A DNA stretch of 64,000 nt, taken from NCBI RefSeq assembly GCF_030651915.1, contig NZ_JAUSBV010000005.1:186001-250000 (forward strand), given 5' to 3'. Of this stretch, positions 1 to 8,596 are shown piece by piece. The notes below the pieces were generated by a model. It did no database searches, was not told the DNA's origin, and saw only the letters and a list, made by a program, of their open reading frames with translations. Position 1 is the first letter of the stretch, and each line of letters starts with the position of its first letter. The translations under genes and the position numbers were made by a program. This DNA is from Parvibaculum sp. Its GTDB lineage: Bacteria > Pseudomonadota > Alphaproteobacteria > Parvibaculales > Parvibaculaceae.

Positions 1-569
1 CAGCTCAGGCACTGGCAGCACTGGGCATAAAGGTCGTCGCAATCTCCGACTCGCGCAGCGCTGTTTACCGTGACGGGGGGATCGACCTTGCAGCATTGTC
101 GGATCAGAAGCACGCGCGGGGTTCGCTCAAAGACACGGAAGGTCACGATTCACTGGAGCCGGATGCTTTGTTCGAGATACCATGCGACTTTCTGGTTCCC
201 GCCGCGCTCGGCGATGCCATTCATGCGGGAAATGTCGCTCGCCTCGCATGCCGCATCATCGTCGAGGGCGCCAATGCGCCGGTTACCGCCGAGGCGGATC
301 TGACGCTCCGGGAGCGCGGCATAGCCGTCATTCCCGACATTCTCGCGAATGCGGGCGGCGTGATTGTCAGCTATTTCGAATGGGTGCAGAACCTTCAACG
401 ACAGGTATGGGCGCTGGAGACAGTCGATGCCGAGCTCGAACGCCTTCTTGGCAATGCAACCCGCGAGGTGCTGGCACACGCTGCTGGAGCCGATCTCGAC
501 CTTCGATCCGCAGCCTTCGACATTGCCGTGAGACGGGTCAAGGAAGCGCTGGAGGCCACCGGACTCTGA
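1..569 (+). CDS. Glu/Leu/Phe/Val dehydrogenase, C-terminal part (5' truncated by window edge)
   Basis: This is the C-terminal NAD(P)-binding part of a glutamate/leucine-type amino acid dehydrogenase, which oxidatively deaminates an amino acid to its 2-oxo acid in the cytosol. The frame is open from base 3 and has no true start in the window. Visible are the Rossmann stretch GIKVVAISDS, the conserved VEGANAPVT followed by the ILANAGGVIVSYFEW block, and a C-terminal helix ending in RRVKEALEATGL. NAGGV-SYFEW is typical of the glutamate dehydrogenase branch, so glutamate is the likeliest substrate, but the residues that set specificity lie upstream. It stands alone in front of uppP with about 90 bases between them. 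Confidence 0.85.
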   Translation, partial: AQALAALGIKVVAISDSRSAVYRDGGIDLAALSDQKHARGSLKDTEGHDSLEPDALFEIPCDFLVPAALGDAIHAGNVARLACRIIVEGANAPVTAEADLTLRERGIAVIPDILANAGGVIVSYFEWVQNLQRQVWALETVDAELERLLGNATREVLAHAAGADLDLRSAAFDIAVRRVKEALEATGL

Positions 570-661
570 GCCCTCATCTCTCTGACATAAGGTTCATGTA
601 ACGCTTGGCATGTTAGGCTCTAGCGGAATCAGTCCCCCCGCAGCGCAGGAACGCCCGCGAC

Positions 662-1465
662 ATGCCAGAGACCAGTTTTCTGCAGGCCCTGTTTCTCGGC
701 ATCATCGAGGGGGTAACCGAATTTCTGCCGGTTTCGTCGACCGGACATCTCATTATTGCCGGCGAGCTGATCGGTTTCGACAGCGTGCCCGGCGAGGTCT
801 TCGAGACCACAGTTCAGATCGGCGCCATTCTGGCGATATGCACCCTCTATCGGGAGCGGTTGACGTCCGTTACGCGAGGCCTCCTCAACGGCGACGCCGC
901 AGCGCGCTCCTTTCTAACGAGCATTCTCATCGCCACGCTACCGATGGTCATTCTGGGCGCGCTCTTTTACGACTTTATCGTCGGCGTCCTGTTTTCGCCC
1001 TATGTGGTCAGCGTGGCATTCATTGTGGGCGGCATCGCGATCATTGTGATCGAACGGCTGAATATCGACCAGCGTATCGAGTCGATCGAAGCTATCGCGC
1101 CTTTTACTGCCGTGAAGATCGGGATTTTCCAGTGTCTTGCGCTCATTCCAGGGATGTCGCGCGCGGGCGCAACCATCATTGGATCGCTGCTGGTTGGTGT
1201 CGAGCGGAAGACGGCGGCTGAATTTTCCTTCTTCCTGGCAATTCCTGTCATTGTCGGCGCCACTATCGTTGACCTTTGGGGCAATCGCGCATTGCTCGAC
1301 GGTGCGCATGTTCCGGTTCTGGCGGTCGGCTTTGTCGCAGCGTTCCTGTCGGCGCTGGTCGTCGTAAGGTGGTTTGTCGGCTTTGTCAGCCGTCACGGCT
1401 TCTCAGCCTTCGGATGGTACCGAATCGCCCTCGGCAGCCTGTTGCTCGTCTATTTCCTGATGTGA
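662..1465 (+). CDS. uppP: undecaprenyl-diphosphatase UppP (BacA)
   Basis: This integral membrane enzyme removes a phosphate from undecaprenyl diphosphate, recycling the lipid carrier for peptidoglycan and other surface glycans; extra copies give bacitracin resistance. The 267-residue length is normal. The first conserved box EGVTEFLPVSSTGH occupies residues 16-29 and supplies E16, E20, S26 and H29. The second box PGMSRAGATI carries the catalytic-region arginine R167. Hydrophobic helices fill the rest of the protein. The ATG follows GCGCAGGAACGCCC, where AGGA can serve as ribosome binding site. Its 3' end converges with the desaturase gene, leaving only 15 bases between the stops. Confidence 0.95.
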   Translation: MPETSFLQALFLGIIEGVTEFLPVSSTGHLIIAGELIGFDSVPGEVFETTVQIGAILAICTLYRERLTSVTRGLLNGDAAARSFLTSILIATLPMVILGALFYDFIVGVLFSPYVVSVAFIVGGIAIIVIERLNIDQRIESIEAIAPFTAVKIGIFQCLALIPGMSRAGATIIGSLLVGVERKTAAEFSFFLAIPVIVGATIVDLWGNRALLDGAHVPVLAVGFVAAFLSALVVVRWFVGFVSRHGFSAFGWYRIALGSLLLVYFLM

Positions 1466-1480
1466 GCCTGAGAACGCGCC

Positions 1481-2770
1481 CTACTCGGCAGGCGGTTCGC
1501 CGCCGGCGCGGCGCTGCCCACCGGCGTCCTCCGACGGCCGGGCGACGCGGCCAGAGCGGCGCGGAACCTGACGCGGACCCGCCGCCGGTTGCAATGGACG
1601 GGCGACGCGCAAATCCTTCGGCATGTCGCGGCCATGTGCATCGAGATCAATCGGCGGCGCTGTCGGCCGGCCATCGAAATCGATCCACTGCTTGCGGTCA
1701 TAGTCGAACAGCTTGCACGCGCGGACAATCTTCAGATATTCGCCGAGGGACAGCCGGTAGCGGACGACATCGTCGCCATAGGCTTCAATCAGCTTTGCCT
1801 GCGCGTCAGTCAACTTGTAGCCTGGTATCGAAGGCAGCGCGTGATGCGCGTGATGCAGCATCACCCATTTGAACAGCGGCAGGAAGTCGAACGGCAGATC
1901 GACATGCGCTGTGCCGCGTATATTGCCACCGTAAAACGTCCATTCTTTCGGGTCGTCGAACCAGGGCACGGCCGGATGGTTGTGCTGCAGGAATATCGAC
2001 AGCGCCATCAGGTAGTTCCAGACCGCAAAGGGAAGCAACCAGCCAAGTAGCATGGTCAGCCAAAGCGCGCGATCCGGCGACAACCAGCTACCCAGAACAC
2101 CGATTGCCGCGACCATGCCGCCACCGACGAACACCACAAAAAGTGTATCAGGGAGATGCCGACGCCACTCGTTGCGCGATTCAGGAGATGTCGGCAAGAC
2201 CAGCTTCGGGATCCAGAAAGCGATCCAGTAGTAGATCAGCGGTCCGAAAACACCGCGATAGACGCGCTCCAGTCCCCGGCGCAAGAGCGGTGCTGCATCG
2301 AACTCACCCTTCGACATCGGGGCCCACACATAGTCGAACCCCTTGAGGTTCGTATAGCGGTGATGAATCCGATTGTGGACGACGTCCCACAGACTGCGAG
2401 AGTGCAAACAGGGGATGAAGACCAATCGGGTGATCCAGCGATTCATCGTACGGCCGGGCACAAAGGCCGAATGTCCACTGTCGTGACCGATCAGGAACAG
2501 AAGGCCGATCAACGCCCCGTTCGCGACCGCGAAGACAATGTTCACAGCGAGAGGCAGTGGCGCTACCGCGCCGGCAAGCGTCGCAAAATAGAGAAAGTAA
2601 TGAATGCCGAGAATGCGCAGGCCACGACCCAACGATTTTTCAGTGACATCCGCTCGTTCGGCGGCAGTCAACCAATCAGCCGGCACGCCGGCCTTCAAAG
2701 GCCTCCGGCTGTCTCTCGCGCTTTCCGTCGTTACAACGTTCACGTCCGGCCAAGTCCAATCGTTAACCAA
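1481..2770 (-). CDS. membrane fatty acid desaturase
   Basis: A membrane-bound di-iron fatty acid desaturase that introduces a double bond into acyl chains, probably of membrane lipids. All three histidine boxes are present: HDSGH at residues 96-100, HNRIHH at 132-137 and HHAHH at 306-310, with hydrophobic segments before box 1 (about 52-95) and between boxes 2 and 3. The spacing resembles the omega-6/FAD2-DesA group more than stearoyl-CoA desaturases, but regiospecificity cannot be read from sequence. The last 60 residues are a Pro/Arg-rich tail outside the family domain, probably disordered. The gene is transcribed away from the histidine kinase, and a CtrA-type box lies 36 bases upstream of the start. 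Confidence 0.88.
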   Translation of the reverse strand: MVNDWTWPDVNVVTTESARDSRRPLKAGVPADWLTAAERADVTEKSLGRGLRILGIHYFLYFATLAGAVAPLPLAVNIVFAVANGALIGLLFLIGHDSGHSAFVPGRTMNRWITRLVFIPCLHSRSLWDVVHNRIHHRYTNLKGFDYVWAPMSKGEFDAAPLLRRGLERVYRGVFGPLIYYWIAFWIPKLVLPTSPESRNEWRRHLPDTLFVVFVGGGMVAAIGVLGSWLSPDRALWLTMLLGWLLPFAVWNYLMALSIFLQHNHPAVPWFDDPKEWTFYGGNIRGTAHVDLPFDFLPLFKWVMLHHAHHALPSIPGYKLTDAQAKLIEAYGDDVVRYRLSLGEYLKIVRACKLFDYDRKQWIDFDGRPTAPPIDLDAHGRDMPKDLRVARPLQPAAGPRQVPRRSGRVARPSEDAGGQRRAGGEPPAE

Positions 2771-2805
2771 TGCCTGAGACTTTCTTTGGCACTTAGAACT
2801 TTAGG

Positions 2806-2820
2806 TTAAGCACCTCTTAA
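2806..2820. promoter_or_regulatory. putative CtrA box between desaturase and histidine kinase
   Basis: The sequence is TTAA-GCACCTC-TTAA, an exact match to the full CtrA consensus TTAA-N7-TTAA. It lies 36 bases upstream of the desaturase start and about 215 bases upstream of the histidine kinase, so promoter distance favours the desaturase. Binding is inferred from the motif alone. Confidence 0.55.
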
Positions 2821-3034
2821 TTGTGAAGCGCAAGTTTTAATCAGGGGTCCGGAAAATCAACATTTAAGACGATTTTAGGGAAGGTCATGCCAAAAAGAAC
2901 CCGGGACCTGATGTTTCTACGAGCCCGGCGCATCGCCGAAGACCGGCAGCGGCCTGGATCGGCAATTGGCGTGGATCAGTATATTGACCCTCGATGACAG
3001 TGCCGCGCTCACGGTGGATCGACGCGATTTCTCG

Positions 3035-4420
3035 ATGCATTGGCTCACGTTGCAGTTTCGTGAAGCCGAGCTTGAGGACAACTTCGCGGCAGACAACTAT
3101 GCGCGCCAGATTTCCATCACCCGTCTTTCGGTGGTGATGGGTGCATTTGTCTTCTCGCTTTTTGGCATTCTCGACAGCTACATCGTTCCGGAGGTCCTCT
3201 ACGAGGCGTGGTTGCTTCGTTTCGGCCTTGTATGCCCCGTTCTCCTCGGCCTCGTCGCATTCTCCTATTCCGGTCACATTTCCTATAAGAACTCCGGCTG
3301 GCTTTCGCTTGCCATGGTTGCCCCTGGAATTACGGTCGTCACATTGACCGCAATCGCCGATGCACCAGGCGCATATCTTTATTACGCTGGCCTCATTGTC
3401 GTGATTGCCTACAGCAATTGCCTTTGGCGGCTCAGCTACATCTATTCGACCGCAGTCTCGCTGACGACGGTCGCCGCCTATCAGTGGGTCATCGTATTCG
3501 TCAATCCCGTGCCCTTCGAGATATTCATCAGCAACAATGCGTTCATGGGCTCGGCCGTCGGCATAAGCATGTTTTTGAACTACGTTCAGGAGCGGCAGTT
3601 GCGGGTCAGCTTTGTGGACAACGAGAAATTGCGCTTCGAACAGCGGCGCTCAGAGCGGCTATTGAGCCGGTCGGAGGCTGCCAGCCGCGCGAAGAACGAC
3701 TTCCTCGCGATCATGAGCCATGAGCTGCGAACGCCACTCAATGCCATCATCGGGTTTTCGGAAATCATCGCAAATCAGATGTTCGGGCCCGTCGGGCAGG
3801 CCAGATATGTCGACTATGCCGGCGACATCCGTTCGAGCGGCGCACATCTATTGAGTATCATCAACGATATTCTGGACATTTCGAAAGCGGAGGCCGGCAA
3901 GCTCCAGCTGGAAGAAGAACCGCTCGATCCGGTCGAGTCGCTCAATCGGACCATGCGTATGTTCCGCCAGCGCGCCTCGGAACTCAGCGTCGATCTTACC
4001 TTCCGCGTAAGGGACGACATTCCGTGGATGATTGTCGATCCACGTCTGTTCAATCAGGTGGCGATCAACCTGACTTCGAACGCGCTCAAGTTCACGCCTG
4101 AAGGTGGGCAGGTTCGGGTGGACCTCGGCCTCGACAGCGCCGGTGACCTGGTGCTCAGCGTCGAGGACACCGGCATCGGCGTCAAGGCATCCGACATCAC
4201 TCGAATATTCGAGCCCTTCGTGCAGGTCGAGGATGCCATGTCACGCACTCAGCAAGGCACGGGCCTTGGGCTACCGCTGGTCCGAAAGATCATGAGCCTG
4301 CACGGCGGAACGGTCGAACTCGAGAGCCGCGTCGGCGAGGGAACGACGGTCAAGGCCACGTTCCCGAAGAGCCGCTTTGTCGCTCCCGACGTCGAGAATG
4401 TCAGCCGGCAGGCGCACTGA
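3035..4420 (+). CDS. membrane sensor histidine kinase (orphan)
   Basis: An inner-membrane sensor kinase that should autophosphorylate on histidine and pass the phosphate to a response regulator not encoded nearby. Five or six hydrophobic helices (roughly residues 30-180 from this start) form the sensor. They are followed by a short coiled linker, the HisKA box MSHELRTPLNAIIGFSE with phospho-acceptor H229, and a HATPase domain with N box NLTSNALKFTPEGG, G1 box DTGIG and G2 box GTGLGL. The ATG at 3035 begins MHWLTLQF, matching how related membrane sensors start. A TTG at 2966 would add 23 residues and cannot be excluded, as neither start has a strong Shine-Dalgarno. No receiver domain is attached. 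Confidence 0.88.
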   Translation: MHWLTLQFREAELEDNFAADNYARQISITRLSVVMGAFVFSLFGILDSYIVPEVLYEAWLLRFGLVCPVLLGLVAFSYSGHISYKNSGWLSLAMVAPGITVVTLTAIADAPGAYLYYAGLIVVIAYSNCLWRLSYIYSTAVSLTTVAAYQWVIVFVNPVPFEIFISNNAFMGSAVGISMFLNYVQERQLRVSFVDNEKLRFEQRRSERLLSRSEAASRAKNDFLAIMSHELRTPLNAIIGFSEIIANQMFGPVGQARYVDYAGDIRSSGAHLLSIINDILDISKAEAGKLQLEEEPLDPVESLNRTMRMFRQRASELSVDLTFRVRDDIPWMIVDPRLFNQVAINLTSNALKFTPEGGQVRVDLGLDSAGDLVLSVEDTGIGVKASDITRIFEPFVQVEDAMSRTQQGTGLGLPLVRKIMSLHGGTVELESRVGEGTTVKATFPKSRFVAPDVENVSRQAH

Positions 4421-4440
4421 ACGGACCTGTTCGCGATCCA

Positions 4441-5892
4441 CTATGCCGGCTTGTCCACCACCATCAAATAGATGCACTTCGTCGAATCGACCTCAACCGT
4501 GACATTGGCGACATCAAGACCGTCGATCAGCGCCAGCATATCCGCCTCGGTGCGGTAGACCAGGCTCCAGTCCGTCACGAATTCAAGCGGCCATTCGCAC
4601 GCTTCGCGGCCCTTCTTGACGTTTGCGAGTATGAGCTTTCCACCAGGCTTCACCTGTGCGTAAAGATCGTGCGTCAGTGCGCGGGCGCGGCGGGCAGAGA
4701 GGTAGTCGTAGAGGCCAAGGCTGTAGATCACATCCTGTGGCGGCAATGTCTTGAAAAGAGCGCCGGCCTTCAGGAGTTGAGCAAACGACGCCTGCAGGCA
4801 CTGAACCTTGGCGCGGCCCGCATGGCGGACCACTTCGGGATAGGCGTGCTCGTAGGCATGGTTCAGCGCCCGGTCGTCCTGGTCGATAAGTGTGAAGTTG
4901 ACCGGCGACGGCAGGCGATCGATCGTCAGATAGTCATAGACTTCGTAGGCCGAACCGCAGCCGAGATTGGCGATGTTCAACGGCGTGTCGCTGGCGTTTT
5001 CCGCAACACGTTCCGCAATCAGCTTCTGTGTCATGCGCAATCGCGTGCCGACGCAGGCGCCGGTCTCGATGCCGATGCGATGCAGCAGCTTTTCATAGGG
5101 CGTATTGCCTACACGCTGCCACTCGTAGACGTAGTTCATGATCCGGAAATCCCCCGGATAACCCAGCGGCTTCTCGTAACAGCGCTTCATCACGGCGCCC
5201 GGCATGAAGTCGGGCGTCAGCACGCGTTCGGCATAGCGTTTGTGCCGCGCCAGCATCACCGGATCGCTCCAGACCGGCGTCAGAATATCGTTGCCCCGAT
5301 ACCAGAGTTCCTTCCACTGCGGCACGATCCGATCCTCACAGGCGATCAGTGCGTCGAGCAGCAGTTTTTCCCGTTCGCTACCGGTCGCCGTGAGGCGCGC
5401 CTCGAAGGTTTCAAGGATGCTCTTGTAGGACCGGAAGAGATTGAGAATCTCCGTGCTGAGTTGCTGGAACGCCGGCAGGATGCCCTGCGACGTGCCGAAC
5501 GCCGGATCGGCCAGCGCTTGCGTCAATACCAGGCTGTCGTGATCGGTTACGATCGTCGGAATGTCGAGAAAGCCGGTGGTGAATTCGAGCGCCACCGTTG
5601 TTCGCATTCCGTGGGGTTCGATCCGGCGAACCCGGCCGGCACCGGCAAAAAGGCGGGCATCGCCCAGGCGAAGCTCGAAAGGCATTTCGGCGCCGATCAA
5701 ATTGTCCCAGCCTCCGGCTCTCCCGCTCTGGACGGCGATACCCGTCATGCTGAGGTTTTTGAGCGTCGCTCGCTCGTCATCGATGAATACGGCTGGGACC
5801 GCGTCGCGAAAGAGCTGTTCCGGTTTGAAACGCTCCGCGCGGTAAAACATCTTCCGCCCCTGCTCACCCGTCAGTTGCTCATAGGTCCGCAT
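4441..5892 (-). CDS. PilZ domain fused to PhcB-like SAM-dependent methyltransferase
   Basis: A two-domain cytosolic protein of 483 residues. The first ~110 residues form a PilZ-like beta-barrel with the hallmark NLSMTGI (D/N-x-S-x-x-G, residues 46-51), but a clear RxxxR c-di-GMP motif is not evident in front of it. A helical linker follows, then the block YEKPLGYPGDFRIMNYVYEW (239-258), which resembles the family of the 3-hydroxypalmitate methyl ester synthase PhcB. The Rossmann methyltransferase has motif I NIANLGCGSAYEV (306-318) and an acidic loop LIDQDD (335-340). It may therefore methylate a fatty acid or other carboxylate under second-messenger control; this is inference. It converges with the kinase gene and has a CtrA-type box 84 bases upstream. 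Confidence 0.75.
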   Translation of the reverse strand: MRTYEQLTGEQGRKMFYRAERFKPEQLFRDAVPAVFIDDERATLKNLSMTGIAVQSGRAGGWDNLIGAEMPFELRLGDARLFAGAGRVRRIEPHGMRTTVALEFTTGFLDIPTIVTDHDSLVLTQALADPAFGTSQGILPAFQQLSTEILNLFRSYKSILETFEARLTATGSEREKLLLDALIACEDRIVPQWKELWYRGNDILTPVWSDPVMLARHKRYAERVLTPDFMPGAVMKRCYEKPLGYPGDFRIMNYVYEWQRVGNTPYEKLLHRIGIETGACVGTRLRMTQKLIAERVAENASDTPLNIANLGCGSAYEVYDYLTIDRLPSPVNFTLIDQDDRALNHAYEHAYPEVVRHAGRAKVQCLQASFAQLLKAGALFKTLPPQDVIYSLGLYDYLSARRARALTHDLYAQVKPGGKLILANVKKGREACEWPLEFVTDWSLVYRTEADMLALIDGLDVANVTVEVDSTKCIYLMVVDKPA

Positions 5893-5975
5893 TGCCCACC
5901 CGCCCGTTACTCGCAGAAACTGTATCCGTAGATACCGAGGTCTAGAGAATCATAATGGCTAACAAATTACAAATA

Positions 5976-5990
5976 TTAACAACTAGTTAA
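5976..5990. promoter_or_regulatory. putative CtrA box upstream of the PilZ-methyltransferase gene
   Basis: TTAACAACTAGTTAA matches TTAA-N7-TTAA exactly and sits in an AT-rich intergenic stretch, 84 bases upstream of the PilZ-methyltransferase start and downstream of the RND exporter. The only gene it could serve as a promoter element is the PilZ-methyltransferase. Confidence 0.6.
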
Positions 5991-6067
5991 TGGATGCCTT
6001 TAAAGCATTCCATAACGGAGAGTCTAGGGATAATCGCGAATCTAGTATGGAGAAGCTCCGGCAACTA

Positions 6068-8383
6068 CTAGCCGGCTCGCTTCGCCGCCATGGCGCGGCT
6101 GTTTTCGATGATCCGCATCACCGGCGGCAGCATCAGCCAATCAATGAAGAGATTGGACATGATGACCATGGCGGTCATCGCGCCGAGCGAGCGGTTAACC
6201 TCGAAGCCCGAAAAAACCAGCGTCCCGAAGCCGAGCGTCAGCGAAGCCGTGATGACCAGCATGGCGACGCCGACAGTTGCGAAGACATAGTTGATCGATT
6301 GCTCCGGGTCGAGGCCGCGTGCGCGCGCCTGCCTGTACATCAGCAGGAAATAGATCGTGTCATCGACGACGAGGCCGATGGTCATGGCGGTCACGACGGA
6401 GGCAGCCAGGCCGATGTCCTGATAAAGCAGTCCCCAGAGACCAAAACCGACCAATGATGGCAACATGTTGAGAAAGATGCTGAGAAAGCCCAGAAATGCA
6501 CTCCGCAGCGCGAGCCCCACAATGACGGCGATCAGTAAAACCGACACGGCTGTGCTCAACATCATTGAGCGAATGTTGACTCCCGACAATTCGGCAAAAA
6601 GAAGGTTGATGCCAGTACCGGCACTATGCATTGGCGGCGGTGCATTGGCCGACAGCCACGCCGTTGCCGCCGCATTGAGGGCGCGGATCTCACTCGAAGT
6701 TTTGTGGCGCAAGATAACTGTAACGCGGCTCGACGAGCGGCCAACATTGATCTGATCGTTGAGCGAGGCGCCATAAGGCAGCGACATTTCGTAGAGCAGG
6801 AAGTATTGGGCGATCAGGTCTCGGTCGTCCGGTATTCCACCCGGGTCAACCGTTTTACCGCCGTTCATGGCCTCATGGACACGGCGGGTGATATCCGGAA
6901 TGGCGATTACACTGACGACGCCGTCCTGTGTGCGCAACCAGCTCTCGAAACCCGCGAGGTGGCGCTGGTAGGCCGGATCGTATACGCCGCCTTCCTCGCC
7001 GGCGCCAACATCGAACTCGACAATATTCAATCCCGTCAGCCGATCTTCGGCAAAATCCGATGCCTGCCGATAGTCAAAACGCCAATCGAAATATCGCGCG
7101 AAATCGTCATCCAGTCGAATGTTGCCGAGCCAGAATGCACATGAAACGACAACCACGCCGCATAAAAAGAAGAGCTGCTTGTAGTAGCGGTTTACAAAGT
7201 GGCCGAGCGAGACCATCACGGCCTCGGACCGCTGGACGGCCGGCCGCAACGGCATCAAGACAAGCATGGCCGGTAGCCATGTGAAGGTGAAGCAATAGGC
7301 AATCGCGATGCCGATGGCGACAATGTTTCCCTGCTGGCGCAGCGGCGGCGCGTCGGCCAGATTCATGGCCAGGAAGCCGATCATCGTGGTGGCATTGGTC
7401 AATGTAACGGGCCAGAGGTTCATCCGTACCGCCTCGGCAATTGCCTCGCTTTTCGACAGACCGCGCCCGAGCGCACTGAGCGCCGTGGTGACGATCCGGA
7501 CGGCGGCAGCCATGTTGACCGTCATGATGATGATCGGACAGGCGACGGTGGCCGTATTGATTTCCCAACCGTACCAGCCGGCGATACCCATCGCGGTGGC
7601 GCTGGAAAGGCCCAGCAGCGACAGGATCGCGATGCTGGGCAATACAGCACGTACAAACACGAACATGACGAGCGCGGTGACGACCAGACTGATCGGGATC
7701 AGCACCATCGCGTCATTCATCGCCGCTTCCGAGAATGTGCCCATCAGCACCACATTCCCGGTGATCTTGACCTCGATACCCGGGTGATCCGCCTCAAAGG
7801 CGGCCACAAGCGCCCGGCTTGCGGCGATGATGGCGCGTACCTCGACCGAGGCTTCGGACGGGAGATTGAAATTGACCAGGAGGCCCGCCGCGCGCCCGTC
7901 CTCGGCCAGAAGTCGGTTTCTCACCATCGGATCGCCGAGCGCGATCCGTTCAATCTCACGCGCTTCCGCCATCGTAACGCGAGACGGGTCGGGAACGAGA
8001 TCGGCAACGGTAAAACTGTCGTCGTCGGCCGAAACATGAGGGAAATTGGTCAGTGCATCGACACGCGTCGAATGGGGCAACTGCCAGGCCCGTTCGACAA
8101 GGTCACCGATTGCCGCCAGCACATCGGGCTCGGTTACCTTTCGCCCACCCGCCCATACAACCAGCAACACATTGTTGTTCTGGCCGTATCTGGCGTCGAA
8201 TTCCTGCAGGGTCTTGATCCCCGCGCCGTCAGGCGCGAAGAACACGCGTGTGTCGGAAGAGATCGCGAACTGGGCAATGCCAGCTGCCGCAACCAGAAAA
8301 ATACCCAAGCACAGCGCGATCGTTGCGCGCGGCAGCCTCAATACCGGATTTATCACTCTGGCCATGAAACGGCGCCGCCCCAC
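6068..8383 (-). CDS. MMPL/RND-superfamily exporter
   Basis: An inner-membrane RND-superfamily transporter of 771 residues, about half a full HAE-type pump and close to the MMPL/HpnN group, which usually moves lipids or hydrophobic molecules. It shows the classic duplicated plan: an N-terminal helix (about 20-42), a large periplasmic loop, a block of five to six helices (about 225-380), a second single helix (about 400-420), a second loop, and a closing helix block (about 605-760). The second block carries GLVVDDTIYFLLMYR, the acidic proton-relay region. The GTG start is preceded by GGGAG; an in-frame ATG at 8365 is the alternative. No membrane-fusion partner is adjacent, which fits an MMPL role. 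Confidence 0.85.
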   Translation of the reverse strand: MGRRRFMARVINPVLRLPRATIALCLGIFLVAAAGIAQFAISSDTRVFFAPDGAGIKTLQEFDARYGQNNNVLLVVWAGGRKVTEPDVLAAIGDLVERAWQLPHSTRVDALTNFPHVSADDDSFTVADLVPDPSRVTMAEAREIERIALGDPMVRNRLLAEDGRAAGLLVNFNLPSEASVEVRAIIAASRALVAAFEADHPGIEVKITGNVVLMGTFSEAAMNDAMVLIPISLVVTALVMFVFVRAVLPSIAILSLLGLSSATAMGIAGWYGWEINTATVACPIIIMTVNMAAAVRIVTTALSALGRGLSKSEAIAEAVRMNLWPVTLTNATTMIGFLAMNLADAPPLRQQGNIVAIGIAIAYCFTFTWLPAMLVLMPLRPAVQRSEAVMVSLGHFVNRYYKQLFFLCGVVVVSCAFWLGNIRLDDDFARYFDWRFDYRQASDFAEDRLTGLNIVEFDVGAGEEGGVYDPAYQRHLAGFESWLRTQDGVVSVIAIPDITRRVHEAMNGGKTVDPGGIPDDRDLIAQYFLLYEMSLPYGASLNDQINVGRSSSRVTVILRHKTSSEIRALNAAATAWLSANAPPPMHSAGTGINLLFAELSGVNIRSMMLSTAVSVLLIAVIVGLALRSAFLGFLSIFLNMLPSLVGFGLWGLLYQDIGLAASVVTAMTIGLVVDDTIYFLLMYRQARARGLDPEQSINYVFATVGVAMLVITASLTLGFGTLVFSGFEVNRSLGAMTAMVIMSNLFIDWLMLPPVMRIIENSRAMAAKRAG

Positions 8384-8596
8384 CCAACTCCCAATCAGCG
8401 CGAGGCTAACTTGGGCGATTTCAGACGCAAAGAAAAGTGGCGAGTTCAGGATACGTTAACAATCGGGTCGATACGTCGGAAACGAGGATTTAACCTACAT
8501 GGCAATATTATGGGGTTTGAGCCGCTGCCCCGCGCCGACTTAACTGGTGACGTGAAGCCGGCGTGAGGCATCGAGGAATCGAAGATCGAAGGGGGA

